NCBI GenBank assembly: GCA_022614805.1
Contig: JAKEHY010000022.1
Coordinates: 23,864 to 87,863 of the forward strand
Reading direction: 5' to 3'
From: Candidatus Zixiibacteriota bacterium
GTDB lineage: Bacteria; Zixibacteria; MSB-5A5; DSPP01
Length of the DNA: 64,000 nt
The position numbers and the translations under genes are program-made. The notes below the pieces were generated by a model. That model worked only from the letters and a program-made list of their open reading frames with translations, was not told where the DNA came from and searched no databases. Shown in pieces: positions 35,761 through 44,528 of this stretch (positions are counted from its first letter, which is position 1; each line of letters opens with the position of its first letter).

Positions 35761-36935
35761 ACTTTTTCGAGGGCGGTTTTGATTTTCTCCAAAGCCCGGC
35801 AAATGTTTTCCTGCGAATTGGCGTAGGAGAAACGGATGTATCCTTCGCCGAATCGTCCGAAGGCGGTTCCGGAAAGACAGGCGACCCCGGCCCCTTCCAA
35901 TAAGTAATCGGCCATTTCCCTGGAAGATTTGCCGAATTTTTTTATGGAGGGAAACACGTAAAAAGCCCCCTGCGGCTCCGTGATCGAAAGACGCGGAATT
36001 TGCTTCAGGCCGGAAACGATTAGGTCCCGCCGGGCTTTGAACTCCGCCACCATCTTATCCACCTCATCCTGCGGGCCGGAGAGAGCCGCTTCAATGGCTT
36101 TCTGCCCGAAGCCGGAGGTGCAGGAAAAATCGTTGATGGCCAGTTTGGTGACCGCCTGCGCCAACGCATCCGGCATTGCGCCAAATCCCAGCCGCCAGCC
36201 GGTCATCGCGTACGCCTTGGACATTCCGTCCAGAACGATGGTGCGTTCCGCCATTCCGGGAAAGGAAGCGATGGAAATATGCGTTCCGCTGTACAAGCCG
36301 CGCGAATAAATCTCATCCGACAGAACCCAGATATCCTCCCGGTTTTTGATGACCTCAAAAATTCCCTCCAACTCTTTTTTACCCAAAACCGTGCCGGTCG
36401 GATTGTGCGGGGAGTTTAGAATCAGCATTCGGGTTTTATTGGTGAGTAACTTTTTCAACCTCTCCCCCTCCATTCGGAAGCCGTTCTGCTCCTCAAGTGG
36501 ATACGGCACGGCTTTGCCGCCGACGAAGTTGACCGCCGACTCGTAGATGGGGAACCCCGGGTTGGGATAAATCACCTCGTTCCCCGTTTCAATCAAAGCC
36601 AGAATCGATAAAAACATAATCGGCTTGGCTCCCGGGGTGATCACAATGTTTTCCGGCTTAAAGGGGACGCCTATTTTTTTGGAGAGATGGTCGGCAACGA
36701 CTTTCCGAACTTCCGGCAGCCCCGCCGCCGGAGTGTAGTGGGTAAAGCCGGCATCCATCGCCTTTTGAGCGGCCTTGCGGATGAACTCCGGCGTGTCGAA
36801 ATCCGGCTCCCCGATTTCGAGATGGATGATTTCCCTTCCGGAGGCTTCCAAGGCCCGCGCCCGCGCCAGAACTTCAAAAGCGGTCTCCGTTCCCAGCCGG
36901 GACATCCGTTCGGCTAATCGCAGCTTGGCTCCCAA
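35757..36935 (-). CDS. PLP-dependent class I aminotransferase (aspartate aminotransferase-like)
   Basis: The 392-residue enzyme is a fold-type I class I/II aminotransferase. The PLP lysine is in LDGMSKAYAMTGWRLGF (about 238); other family marks are LEIGEPDFDTPEFI, ILNSPHNPTGTVL and IRFSYANS near the C-terminus (Arg binding the substrate carboxylate). Subfamily Ib aspartate/aromatic aminotransferases match best, though the exact amino acid is uncertain. It starts with TTG behind GGAGAG. As the first gene of the operon with PBP4 and alr it may feed amino acids to wall synthesis (inference). Confidence 0.85.
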   Translation of the reverse strand: MGAKLRLAERMSRLGTETAFEVLARARALEASGREIIHLEIGEPDFDTPEFIRKAAQKAMDAGFTHYTPAAGLPEVRKVVADHLSKKIGVPFKPENIVITPGAKPIMFLSILALIETGNEVIYPNPGFPIYESAVNFVGGKAVPYPLEEQNGFRMEGERLKKLLTNKTRMLILNSPHNPTGTVLGKKELEGIFEVIKNREDIWVLSDEIYSRGLYSGTHISIASFPGMAERTIVLDGMSKAYAMTGWRLGFGAMPDALAQAVTKLAINDFSCTSGFGQKAIEAALSGPQDEVDKMVAEFKARRDLIVSGLKQIPRLSITEPQGAFYVFPSIKKFGKSSREMADYLLEGAGVACLSGTAFGRFGEGYIRFSYANSQENICRALEKIKTALEKV

Positions 36936-36953
36936 GGTCTCTCCATCTCTTCC

Positions 36954-37838
36954 TTACGCCGTTGCGGCCGGCCCGGTTGCCGGGAGCCGGTCTCGCATCC
37001 TCCAGAAGATATAGCCGGCTATAATGGACACAATAGCCAAAGCCGCTCCGAACTCATCGATGAAATACTTCGTTTTGCCAGTATCCGCCGTCAGGGGGGT
37101 GAAGATCTCCTGCACGAAAAGGTTATGGCTGGCGTGTAAAAATGCTCCCGTCCATAAGTTTCCTGACTTCAACCGCATCCATGCAAAAATGAAGCTCATT
37201 CCCAAAACCATGACCGTAAAACAAAATAAACGATACCAGGTTGGCGTGTATGTGTTGTATTTCAGAAATAGTAAAAGTGGATAATGCCACATTGCCCATA
37301 CAGTACCGCTAAGCAAAGCTGTCGTAGTAAAAGACGTGGCCTTTGCCAGCTCTGGTACCAAAAAACCCCGCCACCCGATTTCTTCTCCCAAAGCAAAACC
37401 GGTGTTACGGATGATGCCAAGCGTTCCCGTTAAAATCACCATTAAAAATAGGACCAAACCGGCCGGCAACCCTTCCCAGCGGAAATCCTGCACCGCGGAC
37501 TGCACGAACTCCGGATTGTAGAATCCTCCCAATCCAGAGAGCCAGACCGCCAGGTATGCAACCAGTGCGTAGGCCAATGGAATTAGATAGCTGGCAATTT
37601 GATATTTTGTCTTTCCCCATCCCCAACCCAGTTCGGAAATGCTTTTTCCGCACAATTTGCAGGTAATTAATGCCGCCACGCCGGGGCACCACATAAGCCC
37701 AAGAACATAGTTTATCCGCCCAGAGGCGCCAGAACCAGTTGTGCTAATTAATAAATAATAAAAAACTGCACTAAGCCCAAAGTTGATAAGAAGAAAAATT
37801 AAGATCCTTTTCCAAATTATCTTGTTCGTTTCCTCCAT
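36954..37838 (-). CDS. CPBP-family (CAAX-type) intramembrane protease
   Basis: The 294-residue polytopic protein has the CPBP/Abi motifs: ALGEEIGWRGFLVPEL (EExxxR), WAMWHYPLLL (second motif with His) and FLHASHNLFVQ (third, His-Asn). The family includes CAAX prenyl endopeptidases and bacteriocin-immunity proteins; the target here is unknown. GAGGGG precedes the ATG. Base composition is more AT-rich than the neighbours, hinting at acquisition. It ends 19 bases before the aminotransferase start and could be cotranscribed with the peptidoglycan operon. Confidence 0.85.
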   Translation of the reverse strand: MEETNKIIWKRILIFLLINFGLSAVFYYLLISTTGSGASGRINYVLGLMWCPGVAALITCKLCGKSISELGWGWGKTKYQIASYLIPLAYALVAYLAVWLSGLGGFYNPEFVQSAVQDFRWEGLPAGLVLFLMVILTGTLGIIRNTGFALGEEIGWRGFLVPELAKATSFTTTALLSGTVWAMWHYPLLLFLKYNTYTPTWYRLFCFTVMVLGMSFIFAWMRLKSGNLWTGAFLHASHNLFVQEIFTPLTADTGKTKYFIDEFGAALAIVSIIAGYIFWRMRDRLPATGPAATA

Positions 37839-37856
37839 CGGTTCCCCTCCGTCACG

Positions 37857-37888
37857 CTAAAAAAAATACCCCGCTCAAGGACGGGGCT
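37857..37888 (-). terminator. Intrinsic terminator downstream of the transketolase operon
   Basis: On the minus strand CCCCG-tccttgag-CGGGG is followed by TATTTTTTTT. It lies just before the CPBP gene and would end the transketolase transcript. Confidence 0.75.
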
Positions 37889-37918
37889 GCCTTCACGATT
37901 ATCCACGGGCCTCAACTT

Positions 37919-37981
37919 CTCCTGTCCCCCTTGACAAGGGGGACAGACCCCGACTCACAGTCGGGGTCAGGGGGTCTAAGA
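37919..37981. repeat. CCCCCTT..AAGGGGG..AGGGGGT family repeat
   Basis: CTGTCCCCCTT-GAC-AAGGGGGACAG is followed by CCCCGACT-cac-AGTCGGGG and a CAGGGGGT tail: two hairpins in a row, matching the layout of copies at 55562, 57945 and 58569. Confidence 0.8.
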
Positions 37982-37997
37982 ATCGTTCGCCGATAAA

Positions 37998-38963
37998 CTA
38001 CTTCCCATTCCCCCTGTGGTCTCTTCGCCGCAAGGCCTTTCTGGCTTTTTCGACGATATTGGTCGATTTCATCCCGAAGGCGACCAAAAGCTCCTCCGGC
38101 TTGCCGGACTGGCCGAACCGGTCCCACATCGCCACCATCTCCACCGGCACGGGATGGTACCAGGCGGTAACCTGCGCCACGGCCGCGCCCAGCCCGCCGT
38201 AGATTTGGTGCTCCTCGGCCGTGACCAGAGAGCCGCAGTCACGCGCGGCCTGGATGATAATTCCCTCGTCCAGTGGCTTGAGTGTATGCATATTGATGAC
38301 CCGCGCCTCCACTCTGTCTTCGCGCGCCAGAACCTCCGCCGCTTCCAATGCCTCATAAACCATAATCCCGCAGCCGATAATGGCCAAATCCTTCCCCTCC
38401 CGCATCACCAGCGCTTTGCCGAACTCAAAGGGAGTATTCTCGTCCGTGACGACCGGCACGTCCTCCCGCCCCATCCGCAGATAGCAGGGCCCCCAAATCT
38501 CCGCTATCGCCAAAGTCGCCTTCTTGGTTTCCCAATAATCGCACGGGCAAACCACCTTCATATTCGGCAGCGAGCGCATAATGGCGAACTCTTCCAAGGC
38601 CTGATGGGTGGCGCCGTCCGGCCCCACCGAAATTCCGCCGTGCGCCCCGCCGATTTTGACGTTCAGGTTGGAATAACAGGTGGTCACCCGAATCATATCC
38701 AAATCCCGGCAGGCGGCAAAAGCGCCGTAGGTGGCGAAAAAAGGAATTTTGCCGGTGAGGGAAAGCCCCGCCGCCACGTTGGACATATTCTGCTCCGCCA
38801 CCCCCATCTGGAAAAAGCGCTGGGGAAATTTCTGGGCGAAAAAGTGCACCATCGTGGAGGAGGCCAAATCGCCGACTAAAACCACGACGTTCGGATTGGT
38901 CTCCCCCAGCTCCGCCAAGGCATGTCCGAACCCTTCGCGGGTTTTTTTCATTTGCACAGGCAT
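37998..38963 (-). CDS. Transketolase, C-terminal subunit
   Basis: The 321-residue protein corresponds to the pyrimidine-binding and C-terminal domains of transketolase. Landmarks are REGFGHALAELGETNPNVVV, the catalytic-site glutamate region QMGVAEQNMSNVAAGLS, FATYGAFAACRDLDMIR and GGLGAAVAQV. Together with the upstream N-terminal subunit it forms a split enzyme, as in many archaea and bacteria, moving two-carbon units in the pentose phosphate pathway. The start is set at 38963 where ATG overlaps the upstream TAA (TAATG); the open frame extends further but that would overlap the partner gene. Confidence 0.9.
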   Translation of the reverse strand: MPVQMKKTREGFGHALAELGETNPNVVVLVGDLASSTMVHFFAQKFPQRFFQMGVAEQNMSNVAAGLSLTGKIPFFATYGAFAACRDLDMIRVTTCYSNLNVKIGGAHGGISVGPDGATHQALEEFAIMRSLPNMKVVCPCDYWETKKATLAIAEIWGPCYLRMGREDVPVVTDENTPFEFGKALVMREGKDLAIIGCGIMVYEALEAAEVLAREDRVEARVINMHTLKPLDEGIIIQAARDCGSLVTAEEHQIYGGLGAAVAQVTAWYHPVPVEMVAMWDRFGQSGKPEELLVAFGMKSTNIVEKARKALRRRDHRGNGK

Positions 38964-39871
38964 TAAGCCAGAACTCCCGCCGGCTTTTGCGGATACGCCG
39001 GCTCGGTGGAAGTTGCCAGATGATTGTGCCACTCGTCAAAAGTGGTGCCGAGTTCGGCCAATGCTTTCTCCGCCTGCTCTTTCGTAGGCGGCTTGCCGTG
39101 CCACTCGTATTTATCGTGCATAAAGGAAACCCCCTGCCCCATTATGGTATGGGCCAGAATAACGGTCGGCTTCCCCTTGGTATGGCGGGCTTCATCCAAA
39201 GCCCCCAGGATTTCCTCAAAGTTGTGCCCGTCCACTTCGATGACGTGCCAGCGAAAGGCCCGGTATTTATCCGCCAGGGGAGAGATTCCCATTATATCCT
39301 CCACCCGGCCGTCGATTTGGGCCTGGTTGTAGTCGATGAGGCCGCAGAGATTATCCAATTTGTAATGTCCGGCCGACATCGCCGCCTCCCAGATGGCCCC
39401 TTCCTGCTGTTCCCCGTCGGACATTAAAGCATAGATGCGGCGGGAATGGCCGTCCAGACGGGAACCGAGCGCCGCGCCGACGGCAATCGAAAGCCCCTGG
39501 CCGAGCGAGCCGGAGGAAACCTCCACGCCGGGGGTGTCGAGGGAAGAAGGATGTCCCTGCAAATGCCCGTCGAATTGGCGGAATTTGAGCAGGTCGCATT
39601 TCGGGAAAAAACCGGCCTCGGCCAAAAGCGAATAATGGACGGGGGTGACGTGGCCGAAAGACCAGAACCACATATCCCGCCCCTCCCACTTGGGATGGCG
39701 CGGGTCAAAGGTCAATTCGTGAAAAAACAAAGTTGTGCCGACGTCGGCAAAGGAAAGCGGCCCGCCGGTATGCCCCGATTTGGCCGGCACCAGCATCGTG
39801 ATGATATCCCGCCGGATTTCCAGCGCCTTCTGCTTCAGTTCGAGTATCGAAAGATTATACGGATTCGCCAA
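38963..39871 (-). CDS. Transketolase, N-terminal subunit
   Basis: The 302-residue thiamine-diphosphate-binding subunit has SGHTGGPLSFADVGTTLFF (about 35-53), SGSLGQGLSIAVGAALG (about 121-137) and MSDGEQQEGAIWEAAMSAGH, the GDG-equivalent motif that binds Mg-ThDP (here SDGE in place of GDGE), then YNQAQIDG. It forms one enzyme with the downstream C-terminal subunit. It starts with TTG behind GGAG. A GTAGGGG palindrome lies 24 bases upstream of the start. Confidence 0.9.
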   Translation of the reverse strand: MANPYNLSILELKQKALEIRRDIITMLVPAKSGHTGGPLSFADVGTTLFFHELTFDPRHPKWEGRDMWFWSFGHVTPVHYSLLAEAGFFPKCDLLKFRQFDGHLQGHPSSLDTPGVEVSSGSLGQGLSIAVGAALGSRLDGHSRRIYALMSDGEQQEGAIWEAAMSAGHYKLDNLCGLIDYNQAQIDGRVEDIMGISPLADKYRAFRWHVIEVDGHNFEEILGALDEARHTKGKPTVILAHTIMGQGVSFMHDKYEWHGKPPTKEQAEKALAELGTTFDEWHNHLATSTEPAYPQKPAGVLA

Positions 39872-39894
39872 AGCTGCTCCTTTTCGCCATCACT

Positions 39895-39920
39895 GTAGGG
39901 GCACAATATATTGTGCCCTT
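39895..39920. repeat. GTAGGGG-family palindrome (core ACAATATATTGT)
   Basis: GTAGGGGCACAATATATTGTG-CCCTT; the inner 20 bases (39899-39918) are a perfect palindrome. Confidence 0.85.
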
Positions 39921-40061
39921 GCCATTCCAAAAACGGGCAATATACCTTGCCTCCCTTTGCTGTCAAATCCTCTCACCCTCTCAAGATAATAATTTTAAAA
40001 ATGCAATCCAAGCCCCATTTGTGAAAAAAATCACAGAGGGAAGATTGTCCCCAACAATGAA

Positions 40062-40748
40062 TCATAAAATTTGGATTAAAAAGATTGTCCATCGTTTCTC
40101 AGCAACCCGATGCGACTTTAACACGACTGAAAATGAAGAAAAGGCCTCTTGTTTTTTCCCCCATAGTTTCTTAACCGAACTACGTTCCTCCTTAAGGTAA
40201 TCTTCCTCAAAATGGATTTTTGAAGGTGTCTGTTGCCCAAAAAGATCTTCAAGCCATTTCCTCTCCTTAACTGCTAGGTATTTCTTCCAACCTAATGCGT
40301 CAAATGCCACCAAAACATATCGATTTTTCGGAATTTCCTTAGCCACCGATAACCTCCACATATCCATTAATAACTTCCCTACATTTTCAACTTTTGTGAC
40401 AGTACCTTTCCCTGTTATACGAAAGCATTTTGCCTCGACAGCAAGTCCAGAGAATTTATCATCCTTTTCCACTAACAAGTCTAGCTTTAGTCTTTCCTTT
40501 GAATCTTGCGATTTTGTACTCGTGCGCTCGTCATACGGCAAATTTATATAGGCTTGTTGGAGCCAATCAGTTATTGAGGTCATGCCTATAGATTGGTAAA
40601 GGCAGATTAAAAAATGTGTCAATAAGGTTTGTTCGGTAATTCGAGAAAGTTGATTACTTTTCTCGACGACACTTGGGTATTGGTCCATAACTAGTTTCAA
40701 GGAATCCATAGCTTCTTCAAGGATAGTATCAAGATCGTTCAATGGCAC
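40062..40748 (-). CDS. Orphan PD-(D/E)XK nuclease-like hypothetical protein
   Basis: This 228-residue soluble protein has no clear family assignment. LKLDLLVEKDDKFSGLAVEAKCF (about residues 87-109) contains a D-(x)n-E-x-K pattern in a beta-hairpin-like setting, as in PD-(D/E)XK restriction-type nucleases; the N-terminal half is helical. It is AT-rich, with codon use unlike the flanking coaE and transketolase genes, suggesting recent transfer. The start may be GTG 40748 or, better spaced from GAGG, TTG 40742. No methylase, helicase or toxin partner is next to it. It ends in an apparently empty stretch before the transketolase genes. Confidence 0.6.
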   Translation of the reverse strand: MPLNDLDTILEEAMDSLKLVMDQYPSVVEKSNQLSRITEQTLLTHFLICLYQSIGMTSITDWLQQAYINLPYDERTSTKSQDSKERLKLDLLVEKDDKFSGLAVEAKCFRITGKGTVTKVENVGKLLMDMWRLSVAKEIPKNRYVLVAFDALGWKKYLAVKERKWLEDLFGQQTPSKIHFEEDYLKEERSSVKKLWGKKQEAFSSFSVVLKSHRVAEKRWTIFLIQIL

Positions 40749-40757
40749 CTCGGAACC

Positions 40758-41354
40758 CTACAGTGAAACCGACTTCTCCCAAATCCTTCGGGCGTTTTTC
40801 TCCAAATCAGCCACACTGCCATCATTCACCAAAACTCCATCCGAAACCCGCCGCCTTTGTTTGTAAGGCATTTGAGAAGAGATACGCCGCAGGGCCTGCG
40901 CGCGGGAAAACCCCTTGGCCAAGAGGCGTTTCAACTGGATTTTTTTGGGAGCGTGCACCATCAGCAAAAAGTCAAGTTTGACGGGGATTCTCCACTCGGC
41001 TAAAAGCGCGGCATCTATGACAATGGCTTTGCATTTTTTCTTCCGGGTACGGGCGGCTTCTTTTTTGAGCAGTGCCAAAAGCGGAGGATGAACGATGCGG
41101 TTGAAACGGGCAAGAGTTTTTTTATTGGCAAAGACTCTCGGCCCCAAAACTTTGCGGTTGATTTCTCCCTTGGAGAGAACGTCTGCACCGAATAAAGCTG
41201 CAAGCTTTTTCTGGACAGATATGTTCTGCAAAACCTGCCAGCCGAGCTCATCCCCGGAAATGATGCAAGCGCCCCACCTTTTGAAAAAAATGGCGACCGT
41301 GGTTTTGCCGGAGGCGATTCCCCCGGTCAGGCCGATGACGGGGACTTTGGCTAT
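40758..41354 (-). CDS. coaE: Dephospho-CoA kinase, apparent ATA start
   Basis: The 198-residue enzyme phosphorylates dephospho-CoA, the last step of CoA synthesis. The P-loop reads IGLTGGIASGKTTVAIFF (about 8-25), followed by ISGDELGWQVLQ and IVIDAALLAEW, and a lid region. An ordinary start (TTG 41231) would delete the P-loop. The frame is open upstream, and GGAGG sits 7 bases before ATA at 41354, giving MAKVPVIGLTGG; this ATA also overlaps the polA stop (ATAG), in the coupling style of the rest of the window. Length then matches the family. CTG at 41372 is a poorer alternative. Confidence 0.85.
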   Translation of the reverse strand: MAKVPVIGLTGGIASGKTTVAIFFKRWGACIISGDELGWQVLQNISVQKKLAALFGADVLSKGEINRKVLGPRVFANKKTLARFNRIVHPPLLALLKKEAARTRKKKCKAIVIDAALLAEWRIPVKLDFLLMVHAPKKIQLKRLLAKGFSRAQALRRISSQMPYKQRRRVSDGVLVNDGSVADLEKNARRIWEKSVSL

Positions 41355-44041
41355 GCCTTTGCCTCCAGCCAGTTCGGCCCGACTCCGACGTCCACCTTCA
41401 AAGGAACTTTCAACTTGATGACCCCCTCCATTTTCTCCTTCACCATTTCCTTCACCCAGTCCAACTCCGAGCGGTGCGCGTCGAAAACCAATTCATCGTG
41501 AACTTGCAGAATCATCTTGGACTTTTTCCCCACCATTTCGGCATCCACGGCAATCATCGCCGCTTTGATGACGTCTGCCGCCGAGCCCTGCAGCGGGGTG
41601 TTGATGGCCGTCCGCTCGGCAAAGCTCCGCAGTTGAAAGTTTTCGGAATTGATTTCCGGAATGAAGCGCCGCCGCCCCATCAAGGTGGTGACGAATCCCT
41701 CCTCCCGCGCCTGGGCAATGGCCTTTTGCTGAAATTCCTTCACTCCCGGATAGCGGGCGAAATAGGTTTCCATAAATAGCTTGGCGTCCTTGGGGTCCAT
41801 TTCGGTCTGCTGCGCCAGCCCATAGGCCGACCCGCCGTAAACGATGGAAAAATTGGCGATTTTCGCCACCCGCCTCTGTTCGGGGTTGATTTTGTCCGGG
41901 AGAACGCCAAAAACCTCCGCCGCCGTGCGGGCGTGAATGTCTTCATCCCGGTGAAAGGCTGCTATCATCGCCTCATCTTCCGCATAGTGGGCCAAAAGTC
42001 GCAGCTCGATTTGGGAATAGTCGGCGGATAAAATTTGATAATCCGGCCCGGAGGGAACAAACGCCTTGCGGATTTCCCCTCCCCGCTCGGTGCGGATGGG
42101 AATGTTTTGCAGATTCGGCTCCACCGACGAAAGCCGCCCGGTGGCGGCGATGGTCTGGTTGTAAGAGGTGTGCAGTCGTCCCGTCGAAGATTTGACGGAG
42201 GCCGGCAAAGCATCCACGTAGGTCGATTTCAGCTTGAAAAGGGAACGGTACTCCAAAAGCAGCCGGGGAAGTTCATGCTCCTTGGCCAACTCCTCCAAAA
42301 CGCCGACGTCGGTGGACAAAGCGGTCTTTTTGGCCGTCTTGCGTTTGGACTTGAGCCGCAGTTCTTCAAATAGAACCTTCCCCAACTGCTGGGGAGAGTT
42401 GATGTTGAATTCATGCCCGGCCAAATCACAAATCTTGGCCGCCAGCCGGTTCAAATCCCTTTGCAGTTCGGCCGACATCTCCGTCAGAAGCCCGGTATCC
42501 AGCTTTACGCCGTTGGCCTCCACCCGCACCAGAACCGGAATCAAGGGGGCCTCGATATTCCAATACAGTTCTTCCAACTTCGCTTCCTTTAATTTTGGAG
42601 CCAAAGCCACCTCCAACCGCAGGGTGAAATCGGCGTCCTCGGCCGAGTATTCAGTCGCTTGGGCGATGTTTGTTTCCGCGAACGACTTCTGTTTCTTGCC
42701 GGAGCCGATTAAATCGGAAATCGGAATCATTTTGTGGTTGAAATATTTCAAAGCCATGAAATCCAGCCCGTGCTGGCGGCTGGTGGGGTCCAAAAGATAG
42801 GAAGCCAGCATCGTGTCAAACAGCCGGTTTTTTATCTCCCCCCCGGCCCGCCGCATCACCTGATAATCATATTTGATGTTCTGCCCCACCATTGTGAGCG
42901 CCGGATTGGATAACACCGGCTGTAAAACGGAGAGCGCCTCCTTTAGGGAAAGATTCTTCCCTTCCCGGTGCCCCACCGGAACGTAAAAAGCCTCTTTCTC
43001 CCGGACGGCCAAAGAAAGGCCGACCAGCTCGGCCTCCAGCGGGTCCAAAGCGGTGGTCTCGGTGTCAAAGCCGAACTTTTTCTCTTTCTCGATCCATTCC
43101 ACCAGTCCCTTCAAGGCGGACAGAGTCTCGACCGTTTCGTAGCGGACTTTCTCCTTCTTCTCCGGCAGTTCCCCCACGAATTTCAAAAGGGCGCGAAATT
43201 CCATCCCGATGAAAAAATCCTTCAATTCGACCGGGTCGAAGGGGCGCCGCTCGAAATCCTCTAATTTCCAGTCAAACGGCACATTCGTGTCGATGGTCAC
43301 CAGCTGACGGGACAAGATAGCGCTCTCTTTATGAGTCAGCACGTTCTCCCGCAGCTTTTCTTTCTTGATGGAGCCGGCTTTTTCTAAAAGCTTTTCGGCG
43401 CTGCCGTATTCCTTTATCAAATCAATTGCCGTCTTGGGCCCCACGCCGGGAATGCCGGGAACGTTGTCGGAAGTGTCCCCCATCAAGGATAGAAGGTCGA
43501 TGATTCGTTCCGGCGGCACCCCCATTTTTTGCTCCACCCCGCCCTCGTCCAAAAATTCCATCTCCTCTCCCCCCTTCTGCGGCACCATCATCACGATGCC
43601 GTCCCCCACCAGCTGCATAAAATCCTTGTCCCCCGCCACGATGACGGTCCGCACCTTCTTTTTGGACGCTTCGAGGGCAATGGTGCCGATAAGGTCGTCA
43701 GCCTCGTAACCGTCCCGTTCGACCAAAGGCAGATTCATCTTTTCCACCAGTTCCCGGATTTTGGGCAGTTGGGTGACCATATCCTCCGGCATCTTCAGCC
43801 GGGTCGATTTGTATTCCGGATAAATTTTATGCCGGAAGGTGGGGGCCTTGGTGTCGAAAACCACCGCCAGATAGTCCGGTTTCTGCTCGTTTAGGATTTT
43901 AAAAAGGGAGTTGGCGAAGCCGAAAACGGCCGAGGTATTCTCCCCGCGCGAGTTGATTAAGGGGTTGCGGATGAAGGCAAAGTAGGAGCGGTAGGCCAGA
44001 GCCGAGCCGTCCACCAAAAAAAGCCGGGGGCGCTTCTCCAT
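41351..44041 (-). CDS. polA: DNA polymerase I
   Basis: The 896-residue polymerase has all three domains. The 5'-nuclease domain (about 1-290) contains LFLVDGSALAYRSYFAF and GVGPKTAIDLIKEYGSAE. The 3'-5' exonuclease domain (about 300-490) has FGFDTETTALDPLE with the catalytic D-x-E intact, so proofreading is likely active. The polymerase domain (about 520-896) shows DYSQIELRLLAHY, RRVAKIANFSIVYGGSAYGL and LQVHDELVF. The start is ATG 44041 (MEKRPRL), with TATATT 7 bases upstream suggesting a leaderless transcript. coaE follows, overlapping by four bases. Confidence 0.95.
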   Translation of the reverse strand: MEKRPRLFLVDGSALAYRSYFAFIRNPLINSRGENTSAVFGFANSLFKILNEQKPDYLAVVFDTKAPTFRHKIYPEYKSTRLKMPEDMVTQLPKIRELVEKMNLPLVERDGYEADDLIGTIALEASKKKVRTVIVAGDKDFMQLVGDGIVMMVPQKGGEEMEFLDEGGVEQKMGVPPERIIDLLSLMGDTSDNVPGIPGVGPKTAIDLIKEYGSAEKLLEKAGSIKKEKLRENVLTHKESAILSRQLVTIDTNVPFDWKLEDFERRPFDPVELKDFFIGMEFRALLKFVGELPEKKEKVRYETVETLSALKGLVEWIEKEKKFGFDTETTALDPLEAELVGLSLAVREKEAFYVPVGHREGKNLSLKEALSVLQPVLSNPALTMVGQNIKYDYQVMRRAGGEIKNRLFDTMLASYLLDPTSRQHGLDFMALKYFNHKMIPISDLIGSGKKQKSFAETNIAQATEYSAEDADFTLRLEVALAPKLKEAKLEELYWNIEAPLIPVLVRVEANGVKLDTGLLTEMSAELQRDLNRLAAKICDLAGHEFNINSPQQLGKVLFEELRLKSKRKTAKKTALSTDVGVLEELAKEHELPRLLLEYRSLFKLKSTYVDALPASVKSSTGRLHTSYNQTIAATGRLSSVEPNLQNIPIRTERGGEIRKAFVPSGPDYQILSADYSQIELRLLAHYAEDEAMIAAFHRDEDIHARTAAEVFGVLPDKINPEQRRVAKIANFSIVYGGSAYGLAQQTEMDPKDAKLFMETYFARYPGVKEFQQKAIAQAREEGFVTTLMGRRRFIPEINSENFQLRSFAERTAINTPLQGSAADVIKAAMIAVDAEMVGKKSKMILQVHDELVFDAHRSELDWVKEMVKEKMEGVIKLKVPLKVDVGVGPNWLEAKA

Positions 44042-44076
44042 CCAGGCCAATATAAGAAAAATGCCTTCCGAAAAGA

Positions 44077-44107
44077 AAAAAGCCGCCCGGAACGGGCGGT
44101 TTTTTTA
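44077..44107. terminator. Bidirectional intrinsic terminator
   Basis: CCGCCCG-gaa-CGGGCGG (44083-44099) is flanked by A6 and T7. It ends the short minus-strand gene at 44127 and insulates polA. Confidence 0.85.
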
Positions 44108-44126
44108 AAACTTGTCGAGGAAAAAC

Positions 44127-44318
44127 CTACGGATTTACCAGCGATTTGCGGGCCGGGCCGGGAGGATTGGTCTTTTGAAACTCGTTCAGCTTTTGCACGG
44201 CTTCGTCCATCCGCTTGATTTTGCGGTGGGCCTCGTCCAATTTTTCATTAACCTTGATCACCGCATACGCCAAAGCGATGACCGAAAGCGCAATCGCAAC
44301 CGAGGTGACGTCACCCAT
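44127..44318 (-). CDS. Small membrane protein with coiled-coil tail
   Basis: The 63-residue protein has one membrane helix (about 4-22, VTSVAIALSVIALAYAVI) followed by a charged amphipathic helix (EKLDEAHRKIKRMDEAVQKL) that could form a coiled coil, and a proline-rich end. I do not recognise a family. A strong ribosome site (AAAGGAGAG) directly precedes the ATG and a good terminator follows, so it is likely a real single-gene unit. Confidence 0.7.
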   Translation of the reverse strand: MGDVTSVAIALSVIALAYAVIKVNEKLDEAHRKIKRMDEAVQKLNEFQKTNPPGPARKSLVNP

Positions 44319-44528
44319 TCTCTCTCCTTTTATTGACCCCTCAATCCAATCATCGGCCGCCCCGGCGGTTTCCTTAACCCGAAAAAGGCGGATGGTGACT
44401 GCGCGAGCCGCCCCAATCGGGCTAAACTCAAGGGGATTTTTAGCCGTAGTGGAAGAATGAGGATGATAAAAACTCCGTCCGCTTCAAAAGTTCCTGTCGG
44501 GGGTCAATTTATGGCCAAAACCGGGCCG

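Noticed and set aside
37869-37886. CCCCG/CGGGG hairpin considered part of the dispersed repeat family
   Set aside because: It lacks the CCCCCTT..AAGGGGG layout and is followed on the minus strand by a T-run, so a terminator explains it better.
41231-41354. coaE considered truncated or frameshifted because ordinary start finding begins after the P-loop
   Set aside because: The P-loop lies in the same open frame just upstream; an ATA start with a well-placed GGAGG restores a full-length enzyme without any frameshift.
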